The position numbers and the translations under genes are program-made. A DNA stretch of 64,000 nt from Clavelina lepadiformis. Its lineage: Eukaryota; Chordata; Ascidiacea; Aplousobranchia; Clavelinidae. Within the stretch, counting starts at the first letter, position 1; the number at the start of each line of letters is the position of its first letter. The DNA is taken from positions 12,533,820-12,597,819 of the forward strand of contig NC_135248.1 in NCBI RefSeq assembly GCF_947623445.1. The letters run 5' to 3'. Below, piece by piece: positions 48,930 to 61,000 of this stretch. The notes below the pieces were generated by a model. It was not told where the DNA came from. It ran no database searches and was given only the letters and a program-made list of their open reading frames with translations.

Positions 48930-49350
48930 CCTGTTTAAACCGGGTGCGCGACATTACTATTTTTATTATGTGTGGCCGACACTGCACACAAATTTTCAAT
49001 CGTTAATGACTCGAAAATTATACGTCGTAAACTGATCGGATATTTACAGGTTAGTAGCAAAAACATCTGGTTTCCTGTATACATCATTATTGTAAAACTA
49101 AAGAAAATGCATTTAGTGTAAGTTAAGTATTTCTACAAGTGATACATTTGTAAAAGTTTTTCTTGTTACACCGCTCCCCGTTGTGAGAAAAAACAGGTCA
49201 CCGCTAAAAGAGAACACAAGAGAACAGTTAGTCGAGCTAGGAGTGCGTGAATGAGTAAAGGAAAACGACACGCTTGAATGCGGAGAGACACCAAATATTA
49301 TGACGTAACAATCGACGTATTCAGAATCCAAATTTCAAAAATACAATTGC
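48930..49350 (-). mobile_element. Related MITE copy nested inside the hAT element
   Basis: Read inward on the plus strand, the left end CCCTGTTTAAACCGGG, then GTGTGGCCGAC and TTTTCAATCGTTAA, parallels the right end of the intronic element at 6482-7029. The inner part, including the stretch antisense to VTRKTFTNVSLVEILNLH, also corresponds to that element (SLLEILNLH there). The far boundary is unclear. Either a MITE inserted in the hAT element, or the two families share sequence. Confidence 0.55.
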
Positions 49351-49598
49351 CATCGTGACACACTTTAAAATTTTAGTAAAACTGAACCTATAGCGAAAGT
49401 CTAGAAAGCATGTTTAGACATAGCTCATATAATAGACAGTTTGTCATCTCTCGCGCCCCCCTTATGAATGTTACACGCCCCCCAGTTTAAGAACCACTGT
49501 TCTAATGGATGACATCTTGAATCCAGGTATTTCGTTTCAATCGTGGATTTTATATGATGCATACTCCTGCTTTACTTAATGATTGCTTGGAGCTGATG

Positions 49599-51736
49599 TC
49601 AGTACGAAGCCTGCCTTAGAGCTAACAAACCAACAACAGTGTCACTGGAAATATGTTGGATCTGCCTGTACTCATCAGAATTTGAATAACGCAACTTGGT
49701 GTGTGGATCGGTGTAAAATGCCTAAACATTCATAGCTGTTACTGCTTGTGCTTTAATGGTGCAGGCATAGTGCAAAGTAAATCATTTACCAATAATGTTT
49801 ATCATTATACAATTCACAAAATAGTTTTCAACATCTTAATATTATAAATTATTTACTAAAAAACTTCAAGTCTAACCGGTAATCCAGAGATATCAGAATA
49901 CTTCTTCACTGGTTTTACAGGTGGTGGAGCATCAATGCTTGCATCTACAACATAAGAAAACAGCCTTTAAATGATGCAAAAATGCCATTACAAAATAAAT
50001 ACAAGCCACAAAAATAAACTTGTTTAGCTAAAACGATAAAGACTGTGGAGATAAAGACAATGCTTCTACAAACATTGTTACAAAGCAGCTGATAAATGAA
50101 ACTGTAAAAAGAAATGGTTATTTTCCTTTGTTTATAACTTGAATTATGTTCGTTTGATACCCTAATTAGTTCAACTTTTATTAACTAAATGACTTAATTA
50201 GACTTGAACTAAAGGTTGATCGCTTGGCTGACACTCTGCTTTCAATGTCCATATCAAAATAAATAACATTCCTGTTATCTATCCATAACACCTTTAGCAT
50301 TAGCTGAAGCAAGTAAAACAGAATTCAAGCTTACAACATACATGTAACTTCTCCATTGCTGGACTGAGATTTCTGAGCATTCATAATCTGCTTCAGATTC
50401 TTCCACACCTTGGTCCTGGTTGAAAAACCATTCTCTCGATATTTTGGATTTTTGAAACAAAGAGGTTCTTGTCTAGGTTTTGCAACTTCTGCACAAGTAA
50501 TTGCCAGTTCACAACTCAACTCATCAAACAATAAGCTGAAAATATCTTTTTAAGCATAACAATAAGCATTGAACATATGAGGTACTTATTTCACAAGAGT
50601 ACACAACCTTCGGTTTGTTGGGGGACATTTTTGAGTTCGTTGGATGTGTTTTCATTTTCCTTTAAATCCTAAATAAAAAAATTCTGACCTGAAAACTAAA
50701 GTCGTATCAATTTGATAGTAAATTTGTGTGGAATTGACAACGTATCTTAGAACATGCACAAGTAAATTTTAAATTGTAAGCTAAATATTGCATTGTAGCT
50801 TGCAATCAAACAACAGTTTGTAGTTAGCAGAGAATTTATCAAGTGTTCAATATAATCCAATGTAGTGAAAATTTAGGACAAAGATTGTACATACAATTTA
50901 CACATACATACCAGTACTTACTAACAGAGTCAATTCTTATCTTTAGAAGGCTGTAACTTTGCAAAATTGTAATTTAATCGCCTCCGCACATTATAGCAGC
51001 TTATTACAAAAAAATTGCCCAGTGTGGTAAGCAGAAACTCAAAATGCAAACTTTTTAATCCATCTTTGCAAATTAAGTTTAAAAGCTACATTCACTGATT
51101 CGTCGTGGAACCGCTTAATAGCATAAGGTGTCTGACGATAATCGTACACTTTCAGATTACCGGTATTCACTCCCTGTTTCCTTAACAGCATTGTCAGACT
51201 GGGTATCAGAGGCAAACTTGCCTTTCTTTTAACATGTGTTATACTTATTTACATACCCATTAAAGAACACAGCCAATCCTCGTCTCTATATCTATGGTTT
51301 AAACTTAAAAAGCGGCAATCACAAATTTCATAGCAGTTAGATCGGCGAATTCCCCAGTTTACTTAAAACATTACCCAGCACGGGGCCACAGCCAGCAGCC
51401 GCTCACTTCAGCAATTGGTAAACTTATTATAGTTATACCGGTACCTTACACATTAACCAAACTCGTTCGAATTGTGCGGCTGTTATCGTAGAGCCATTTC
51501 TCATGTATATGGCTCTTGAAATGCTGACAATCCAGTTATTTGACATTTTCAAGAAAACGGCTTGAAAACTTCAAGCTTTCTTCACTTTTCATTAGGCCTA
51601 GCATTACTGTGTTAACTATTAAATCATTTAAATGCACGGCGGTGCAACTTACCTTTCTTTTACGCCCACGAGCTGATGCTGGACTTCTTGCTCGCTTCTT
51701 TCCCCTTGTTACATTATCGCTCCTTTTGCTTTCCAT
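49599..51736 (-). CDS. INO80C: INO80 complex subunit C (YL1-C domain, Ies6 homologue)
   Basis: A small nuclear subunit of the INO80 chromatin-remodelling complex, where yeast Ies6 pairs with Arp5 to engage nucleosomes. Supported exons: 51653-51736 (MESKRSDNVT, basic, nuclear-signal-like), 50342-50535, 49877-49944 and 49599-49721. The third carries RTKVWKNLKQIM, the family hallmark (RTWKNLKQIL in human). Then ASIDAPPPVKPVKKYSDISG matches SIDAPPSFKPAKKYSDVSG, and the last exon holds YTDPHTKLRY and SSDTVVGLLALRQAS, completing the YL1-C domain. A possible small exon at 50606-50666 (DLKENENTSNE) has good splice sites but the wrong phase for its neighbour, so one N-terminal exon is unsettled. An hAT element begins 100 bp past the stop codon. 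Confidence 0.88.
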
Positions 51737-54700
51737 ATTCAAGTATCATTATCTACAGTTGTGTCTCATGACCACAACAAAATTGCTAAAACGCCAAAAC
51801 GCTAAGGTATAAGTTTAGTAACAATTTAGGTTAATCCCCTGTGTAGATAAATTTTGACATAACTTTTTTCCGGGAAATTATTTTTCACAAATCAAATTTA
51901 AATTTTTTCCTTAGAAAGTCTTCAGAAACTTCTCCTCATTTTACTATACCGAAAAATGAACCAAATAACTGACAAAATTCAAGAATAAAAATCAATAGAT
52001 TATAAAGTAGCAGCAATATTATACTGTTAAAACTTATTACGAAAATGTCACATATTTTCATAATTATTTTTAAATGCAAATGCTTACATGTAAAACTTTG
52101 CAATTCTCCGTGCCGTTGCTTTACTCATTGTACAACATCGTCTGATTCGTCTGATATAACTCATTTTGATATGTCATAAGCGCAAGGCATATCACGTCCT
52201 TCAAGAAACGACTAACTTTAAACATGGTGGTCAGAAACTGAAGAAAATTCTGCAATGCTGTGGAGAGCATAAGATAGAAGACATAAGACAAAATGACTGT
52301 TGCAGTCCGGTATAATTTTAAGTGTGTGGTGAATTAAGAGCGTCCAATTACAAGTTTACTGATCCAAGCTCATTCCGATAAATTCAAGTTCACAGAAAAT
52401 ACCTTGATGTGTCGTTTCGGAATAACCAAGTATAGTGCTAATTTTGATTCTACTTTATCAGACTGTTGTTTGTCTTAAATTGGAAAGTACCAAAAAAAAA
52501 AATCGTTCAATGAAAATACATCAAAACAAAAATTTTTGAACATGAACAGTTTGTTAAATTTTTCTCGTGATCTCATCAGTTGCAGTCTGCTGTTTTTGAG
52601 TAGCACCCTGAAATTGGTGACGTCACTAGGTAACTGAACCAACATTGTGTAACGATTTGAGGAAGGGTACAGCGTTACTCTACGTAGCCTATAGAATTAA
52701 CATTCGACAATGCCGACTTGAAGCTGTCACCGAAGGCTACATGCCGACTTGAAGCTGTCATTCCAAATCGAGCAAAGTAAACAGTGAAATTGAAACCATT
52801 TCGTGGCTATTCTCGATAGTGACAAATACCAAAAACGTCACCGTAATGTAAAAAAACACGATCACCTTGACCATTTCGTCACAATAGCACTCCTATGTTT
52901 TGCTGCTCAGTAATTGACAGTCTGCTGTTGGTGACGTAATGAAGAGCAGACAGTGGTTGCTCGAGTAAAAACAGTTGCTGTTATGATTGCTTCTGGAAAC
53001 TGGATATTTCGCTGTTTGTTTATATCAAGGGTTTTCATAACGTGAACCTTAAATAGGCTATCCGCTCCAATACAACCAGTAGTTAAATACATTCTTTCTA
53101 AAAAACCAATGCACACCTTTATTGAAAAAAAATCCATACTACCCGCTTACTTTATTAAAAACTAAACTACTGTTGATTACATCATGAACAGCAACTTGTT
53201 GTAACTTCACCAGAGTGGCCTCTAAGTCACTGAGCAGCAAGGAATATTGGGGTGTTATTGAAAAAGGACAAGCCACTGCTATTCAACAATAGCACCTACT
53301 CTTTAGGTTACAACCCCGCCTTTTCACTGAAGCCTAAATTCTTTGTTTATTTATTATAAATCGGTGGAAAATAAAAAAAAAGTTGACATGCACGTTGATC
53401 TAAAAAAAGTTGGTTGATGAATCTCGTGCGGACAGGTTCCACACTTTTCGCTTCGGAATATCATAGTTATCTTTAACAATTTCTTGGTTTGGTGGCCTTT
53501 ATCTATAATTCTATATAGTATATACTATCACTACAGGTAACACGTTGCACGTCTTAAGCCCTTGGGCTTTGCGTTTATCCTGCTCATTGAATGTTTTTGA
53601 GCTTGTCATTCTTGTTTTAGCATGTTATAACAAGGTTTGCAACAATATATTCGCTCCCCACAACAAATGTCAAAAAATAAATGATACAATACAATATATT
53701 ATTGTTCAATTTAATTGCCGTTTAGATTAGTATCGTACTGTAACTTTCTTCTTTCCGCAAATTGTTGCTGTTACTTCCGTAGATTAGTGTTTCCGACGAG
53801 AACAGCAATTTCGGAATGAGTTTCAACTTTCAGCTCTTTTGTGGTGAACCGTTCTTATTGACTAGGCCTAGGTCATACGAAATTGGTCAAAAACATACAG
53901 AAAATTTCGTTTTTTATCATCCAAACGACAAGAAGCCTAACATAGACTAAGACAAGGAATCCACAAAATGTTTTGTCAGAAGTACTGTAGCCCAGGCTAT
54001 AAGCTGCCAGTAGCAGACCAGCCGGGTCTAGGCCTAGTAGATCAAAAATTCACCTGCCTCATAAAAAACTGCCTTTCAAAGGAACTTTGAAGTGCAGTGC
54101 AAAAACTGTAATTATGTCACAAAATATGAGTTAAAGGCCCCTTTTTGACACATTGTGCATTAATTTTTCTTCAATGATTCTGTATATTTTCCTGGAGCTA
54201 GGCCTACCTTTTTTCTAAGTTTCTTTTTCAATCGCTTTCGTCTGCTTGGGTCTAATTTCGTGGCAGATCCATTATACAAAAAAGATTTACTATGGTAAAA
54301 TACATTGCTATCAAGAGAATACTACGTTACTCCATCTTTGTAGAAATATAGTTTACGGTATAAAGGATGTTTGAAAAAAATATTTATATACCGATTTGGA
54401 CCATATGTAAAGATATATATAGCCTAATAAAATGAAATATTTAACAAGCACATATACTTTTGAAAAACTTTTTTACCCATTCACAAGTTGACAAGTCATT
54501 GAGACGGTATGCACATCCGGACTGCAGAGTTGGCAGTTTTTGCTGAGATCTTGGGTGTGCAGAAGCAAAATTCCTGTGTGCACTGCGACTCATGGCCCAA
54601 GGTTGCCGGGCAATTGTGCAGGCAAGGATGCTGCCCTTCATGTTAGATATCAAGGAAAAAAATCAATGTTTCCCACATTGTTTTGAGAGACATTGCTTTT

Positions 54701-55052
54701 AAACACCAATTTTGAGGTACAAATCGGAGCAAAGATAAATGTCCCATTTTTTTGGGGACACCGGTTTGGCCTGGTGTGGAAAACTGTTTTGTGATGTGAC
54801 AGTTGCTTTCCAATAATAGCATCATGTATACCGGGATTTGTTGAATCCGGGGGTCAACCTTAGATCGGAACAAGTGTATATATTGCATATGGTACTTCAG
54901 GTTACTGGTACATATGTCCTAACTTTGCATTTTTTTCCTAAGACTCTAAGGGAAAATACTTAAGTGTATAGTAAGCAATCAAATCTGACAAAAGCTGAGT
55001 TGGCAGTTGCACTAGATTTTATTATCCTTACCATATCGCCCTGACAACCAGG
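51737..55052. other. Intergenic between INO80C and SPT6
   Basis: A 3.3-kb divergent intergenic region that should contain both promoters. Two overlapping minus-strand open frames (54441-54653 and 54643-54888) have no recognised family and may be an unclassified repeat. A 20-nt exact direct repeat (ATGCCGACTTGAAGCTGTCA) occurs at 52710-52729 and 52741-52760. Confidence 0.4.
52710..52760. repeat. Short tandem duplication, 31-bp period
   Basis: ATGCCGACTTGAAGCTGTCA is repeated exactly with an 11-base spacer. Two units only, non-coding. Confidence 0.7.
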
Positions 55053-58000
55053 ATGTCCGATTATATGGACCAGGAAGCTGAAGAGTCTTCAGACGAAGAT
55101 TTTCAAATCAGCAAACAAAAGGCAGTGTACCACGATAGTGAAGATGAGGATGATGAAGAAAAATGTAATTTGTACAGCTTATTTAGGCCGACACATTTTT
55201 TGTGATTTATTTGGAACTGCTGTATTAATGGCATATGTAGCTTTATTTTTCTGTTGTTAAAATGGAATCTGCATGCATAACACTTACCAACAGGCACTTC
55301 AAACGTTTCCACACATGTATCGATTTATACTGTAAATCCCTGGTTAACAACTATCATGATAATCCGGCAACCTCGATATCACAACCGCTTAAACATGCTC
55401 CGAAAATGGGAATAAAATGTTTTTAAACGTGATCTCATATTCGAAAATGTTCGTGCCTGCTCATAATAAAAATTGTTTTTTAGTACTGGAGAAGGAGGTG
55501 GATGAGGAGGGCAACATTGCCGGATTGGTTGACGATGAAGAAGAGGATGTTGAAGAAGACGATGAGGATGATGGAAGTGTTGACTCAACCGAAGATGAAA
55601 TTGCTGATTCTGATGGAGAAGAGAAACGTAAAATTTTATAATTAGTTTCATAACATCTCTTTTATATATATTAATTGTAATAGATGGGTAAAAATATATA
55701 CTATTTAATATCTATTTAAATCTAATTTCATTTTTTGATGCATTTACCCATCAGTTAGGTATTAAATTATATGCTGTTTAAAGACAACAGATAAATAATG
55801 CCGTTGTTTTTTTACAAATTCTTTCAGCTGCTCGCAAAAAACGCAAACATGATCTTCGTTTGGAAGACGATGATTTCGATCTAATTGAAGAGAACCTTGG
55901 TGTTAAACTCAAGAAAAGGAAGAAGTTTTCTCGTCTTCGCACCGGTTCATCAGATGAAGAACAAAGTGATGAGGAGACGGAAGGAAGAGATGCAATTCGA
56001 AATGAACTCTTCCACGATGATGATGACTCCGCTCCGGTGAGTGAACTTTTAGTTTTTTGCTATCACTTGGTTTTGAGACTTTTGACGGAAGTGATATACC
56101 ATAATATAAAAGGAAAAATTGTCTAGTGGTTAAAGGATAATGGTAGGAAATGCAAGTGATTTACCAAAGTTTGGTAAATACTAAATTTTTGACAAGATTT
56201 TTGTTAAATGATCAAACTTATATTTGGTAGGAAATCCAATACATTGCTTTAACCATCAGAAGCTCTTTGGCTTCAAGGTGTTTGAGTTCAATAGTTGACA
56301 ATTTCTACTCAGGTTGCTCAAGCTGAACCAGAAGTCCCGATAATCGGTGACGATGATGAAGAAGTGTCAGAGGAAAGTGATGTTGATGATTTCATCGTTG
56401 ATGACAACGGCGATCCAATCAGTCGACCTCAGAAAGGCCAAAAACGCAGAAGCAAAGGAGACTCGTATGTTTAACTTTTTCTCGACTCATCGATCAGTAT
56501 CGCATTGGTCACAGTCTTAACCAAAAGATGAACTTGTTTTTAGAGCTTTGCAGAGTGCTCAAGACATCTTTGGAATCGACTTCGACTACGATGATATTGC
56601 CAAATATGGCGAGGAATATGATGAAGGAGACGAAGTAGATGAAGATTCTTATTATGATGAGCAAGTACTCACATGTTTATCCTTGAAATACGTTATAAAT
56701 TTTTAATGCAATTGTAATTAAATTTAATGTTTTACAATTTAACTTTGTTGCTGTATGTAAATCTAACTCATTCACTGTACTTGCAGTTTTGATATTTTGT
56801 TATTGTTTGTAACCTGCTGACTTTTGCTTTGCCATCTGGATCTGAAACACTTCATCCAGCCAATTGCGTTGAGAACTTTGTTCGTAAAATCACAATGAAA
56901 TGTTAAATGGAAATTATTTTTTCAGATGGATGATGAGTTGTTGGATGAAACTGGGTCAATTATCAGCAGAAGAGCAAAGAAAAAGAGCAAAAAGAAGAAG
57001 AAAAAGACCATTTTTGATGTAATATTTTATGATTTTAACGATTCTTACACGTAGCACATCATGAGTTTCCAAATTGCATTCCACAAATTTTACTTTAATT
57101 TCGTATAAATAACTCGTAAAGTATCAGTTTTAAAGTCGGGGTTTGGCGAGAAGAGAATTGTTGCAACTAGGGACCCCCATGTAGTAATTAGCTCGGTAAC
57201 CACTGCACTAATCGTTGCAATCTATCCGCAGTTCATGGAGCCGGAAACATTAGAACGAGGTTTCTACACAGACATGGATGCTCATATTCGAAGCACTGAC
57301 ATTCCAGAACGATTTCAGCTGCGAGCCATCCCACTCAAGTGCATTGCTAAGTTTGATTGTACAACTTGCTCGTGCATTGAAATATCTTTTAATGTCTAAT
57401 CGTTTTTTATTTTTAGACCGGCCGAGGACACGGAACTTGAATTGGAAGCAGAATGGATTTATAAGTACTGCTTCCTGGAGTCTGCAATATCCAAACAGGT
57501 GAGTTTTACTACAAGTTCATTGCAAAGCATGTCGGTGGCTGTCATAAATCTGCTCAAACATCCAATACTTACATACTGTCGAGCTTAGGATTTACTTTGA
57601 AATATTCCCAGGACATGGTTGATGAAATAGGAGCCAACTTCAGTTCGTCAGCTTTGTCGTCACTCAACAGGAAGACACCATCTTGTGTTGCAAAGATTCA
57701 GGTGAATAGTTGGTATTGGTTGGATTTTCAGCAGAATTCTTGCCGTTTTTATAAATTTTCCTCCTTAAGACGTGTTCCATATGTTCCTGCCTTGTAGTTT
57801 ACCTCTTATTTGAAGTTTATTCAACTGCTTTATGTGTGGCCAATGTAGCTATAAGTCGCTGCGTAAGCATAGACACCAGGGCATTCTTGATAATTATTAT
57901 GTATTGGATTATTCTTTGTACTAGGATTAACTGGAAATTTGACATAATTTATTATCTATCAGTTCATGTTTTAATTTAAAGGATACTTTGAACTTCATGA

Positions 58001-61000
58001 GAAATGAGCTGTTTGAGCCTCCATTCATCGCATTCTACAGGAAGGAATATGTTGAACCTGAGCTTAACATACACGACCTATTCAAGATTTACCACTGGGA
58101 TGAAAAGGTAAGCGACTTTGACCAGTTTTGTTCTTACTAACCTTGTGTTTGTTAAGATTTGTAGTTACTATTTGAAGCTACGTTTTAATCTTCATTTTAC
58201 GTATTACACCAATCTATGCATCACAACTGCTTTAATTTTGCTAAATATAGTGGACGCAGTTGAACAATCGTAAAGCAAATCTCACCAGGTTGCTGCAAAA
58301 AATGCAAACTTTTCAATATGAACAAATATCAGCTGATCCTGACAAACCACTCGGCGATAATGTCAGAGCCCTCACCGATGCTGATATTGAAAGGTATTTA
58401 GTGAATAAAGATTTTTATGACAAATTTTCTCAAGATCTGAAACTTTTACGTCAAACCTATCTTTAATTTTTGATACCTATCTTTGTCTTGCACAGTTAAT
58501 GACTATCTATTTAAAGATTGTTTGCTTTTAATTTCTTTACTGTTTTACACTTCTTGGTAGAATACAAGGCGTACAAACGATGGAAGAGTTAAAAGATGTC
58601 TATGGTCATTTTCTGCTTCACTACGGTCGAGATATTCCAAAAATGCAGGTTTGTTTCGAGTTTAACCACAAGCCAAAGATTACAACAAAAACACAACTTG
58701 TAACATATAAAAAACGTGATTGAACGTAACTCGTTAAAAATTATGGAATAGAATGCGTTGCGCATCCAACGTCAGCGAGAGAGATCAGAGGACGTTGATA
58801 AGGAACCGCGCACTCAGGCGTCTGACCTTAAGCAAGCTTCGAGAAGAGACATGTATACTGTTTGCCTCAATGCTGGTCTTGGTGAGTTCACTTTGAGTGT
58901 ATGAGTTATGCCCAGATGTAGAGATATGTATTTTGCATACTGTAGGAAAGTGTAAGTTTTTGCGTATACACAATTACACATAGCACATTTATCCAGTAGC
59001 ATTTCGAATGACCTACTTTTGGAGTCTGTGCTTTTAGTTTTGGTTTGGGTCCAATCCTTACATCTTCTGCATTTAACATTTGCTCCGTTCACCTATCCTC
59101 GCAGGTGGTGTGGCCAATAAATTTGGACTTACTCCGGAGCAATTCGGGGAGAATCTTCGTGACAACTACCAGAGACATGAAACTGAGCAATACCCGGCAG
59201 AACCACTCGACTTAGCAGAAGACTTTCTCTGTCCACAATTCAGCACCAAGTAAACCCCATTGTTTTGAAAGTACCTAGCGTACCCCAGGATCTCATCATG
59301 TACTTTATACGTTGCTTGTTTGTTTATTAAACAGAGAAGGAGTGTTGGAAGGTGCCAGATACATGGTGGCCATGCAGTTGGCAAGGGAGCCACTGGTACG
59401 ACAATGTGTCCGGCAGACATTCATGGAAAGGGCAAAAATATCAGCGCGACCGACAAAAAAAGGAAAGAAAGAAATTGATGAACAACACCCCTGCTTTCGA
59501 CACAAATGGCTCTGCAACAAACCAGTAAAAGACCTAAGTGGTCCACAGTTTCTGCACATACAAAACGTAAGCCACGCATCAATGAATGGCACCAACTGTA
59601 ATTTGTTGTATTGTATGTGATTTTGTTATTGATGATATGGCATTTTAGGCTGAAACAGAAGGACTTCTCACGGTTGAAATCCACATCGATATGAAAGATA
59701 CAATGACCGGCCAAACATACTTTGAAGAAATCAAACAACTCTATTACAGAGTAGGTGGCAGGAGTGTTTTTTATCTGAAATTCACATGCAAGTCTTGAGT
59801 CAAGTCACATATCGAAATGAGTTTGATTATGTTCACAAGAGTACGCTGTAATCATCTGACTGGGTATAAACCTGTATATAGCAGCACACATTTATCATTG
59901 CATTGAAGAACGTTTTAAAACTTGTTTGAAAGGATGAGTTCAGCCATCTTGTCCAAGAATGGAACAATCAGAGAAGCCAGGTCATTGAGTTCATGTTGGA
60001 GAAAATCTTGTACAAGGAGATGACCAAGGAAATAAAAGCACTTCTATGCAATGAATCCAAAGACGGTATAAAAGAGGTAAATAAGAATGAATAATAAAAT
60101 TTACCATAGATGTAACCCATGGGATCCCTAGAACTGTGCATGTAAGCTAGGCTTGCCTGACACTATGTCATACTGGAATATGGCCAAAATCTCTACTTCA
60201 CATTACATAGGACCAAAGTCAGAAGTAGATTTTTGGGTTTAAAAACACAGGTATCCCTCTTTTTGGTGCCAATTTTTTATCCAAGTTTCCTGAGCAATCC
60301 GGTACTTTGAAACTGCTAAGTAAATTACCAGGCTTCAAAACAACTTCAACCATGCTGCCCTCTGATTGGTCTAAACAATGTTTTTAAGCCCTGTGTAAGA
60401 GTCTACCGAAATCAGAGAAATCTCATTTTTCAGGCATGCACCTCTTTGAATTACTTAACTCATAACACCAAACTTTTCTTAAAACATGTTTCTTACATAT
60501 GATAAACTGAAAAGATTTGCAAAGCGCCATTTTACATTTACATTTTGCTTAAAGTTGCTAATTTAAACAAGCCTATATGAACCTAAATAGAATTAACACC
60601 AAACTTTTAGTAATATTCCTGTTCTAATATTTACGATTATTATTGTTTGATTTTAGCAATGCGCGTTAAAACTTCGTTCACATTTGAGTGTTGCTCCGTA
60701 CCAGTCAGAAGAGCATGAATATGATGAGGACGATGGACCTCGCATCGGGACGGTTGTCTTGGCTATTTCCTACTCCGATGACAGGTTAGAACGGCTTGAA
60801 ATCACATTTAACACATCCTGCTGGTTGTTGTGCTTGTAAATGTTTTTGATATCTAACTGGGAACTTCCAATTAAAAGTGAAACATCTTTGCTTACGTCAC
60901 TATCAATTATATTTGTAAAATCATGCGTGTATCGTAAAATCGATTGTAAAGTCGTGCGTACATCAGGCTAAATGCGTGTTCACGAAAGGCTTTTTCATCC

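Larger units (their letters stand above)
48417..49499 (-). mobile_element. hAT-family transposon remnant
   Basis: This 1,083-bp element is bounded by an exact 8-bp target-site duplication, TTCTAATG (48409-48416 and 49500-49507). Its inverted ends are CAGGGGTTCTTAAAC on the left and, read inward, CAGTGGTTCTTAAAC on the right, both running into GC-rich CGCCCCCC stretches. An 8-bp duplication with CAG-type ends identifies the hAT superfamily. It encodes a BED-finger ORF but no catalytic transposase domain, so it is non-autonomous. It ends 100 bp from the INO80C stop codon. Confidence 0.9.

Noticed and set aside
49113..49331. 72-codon frame within the hAT element as a gene
   Set aside because: It resembles the translation of the intronic MITE (shared ILNLH end), so it is repeat sequence rather than a host gene.
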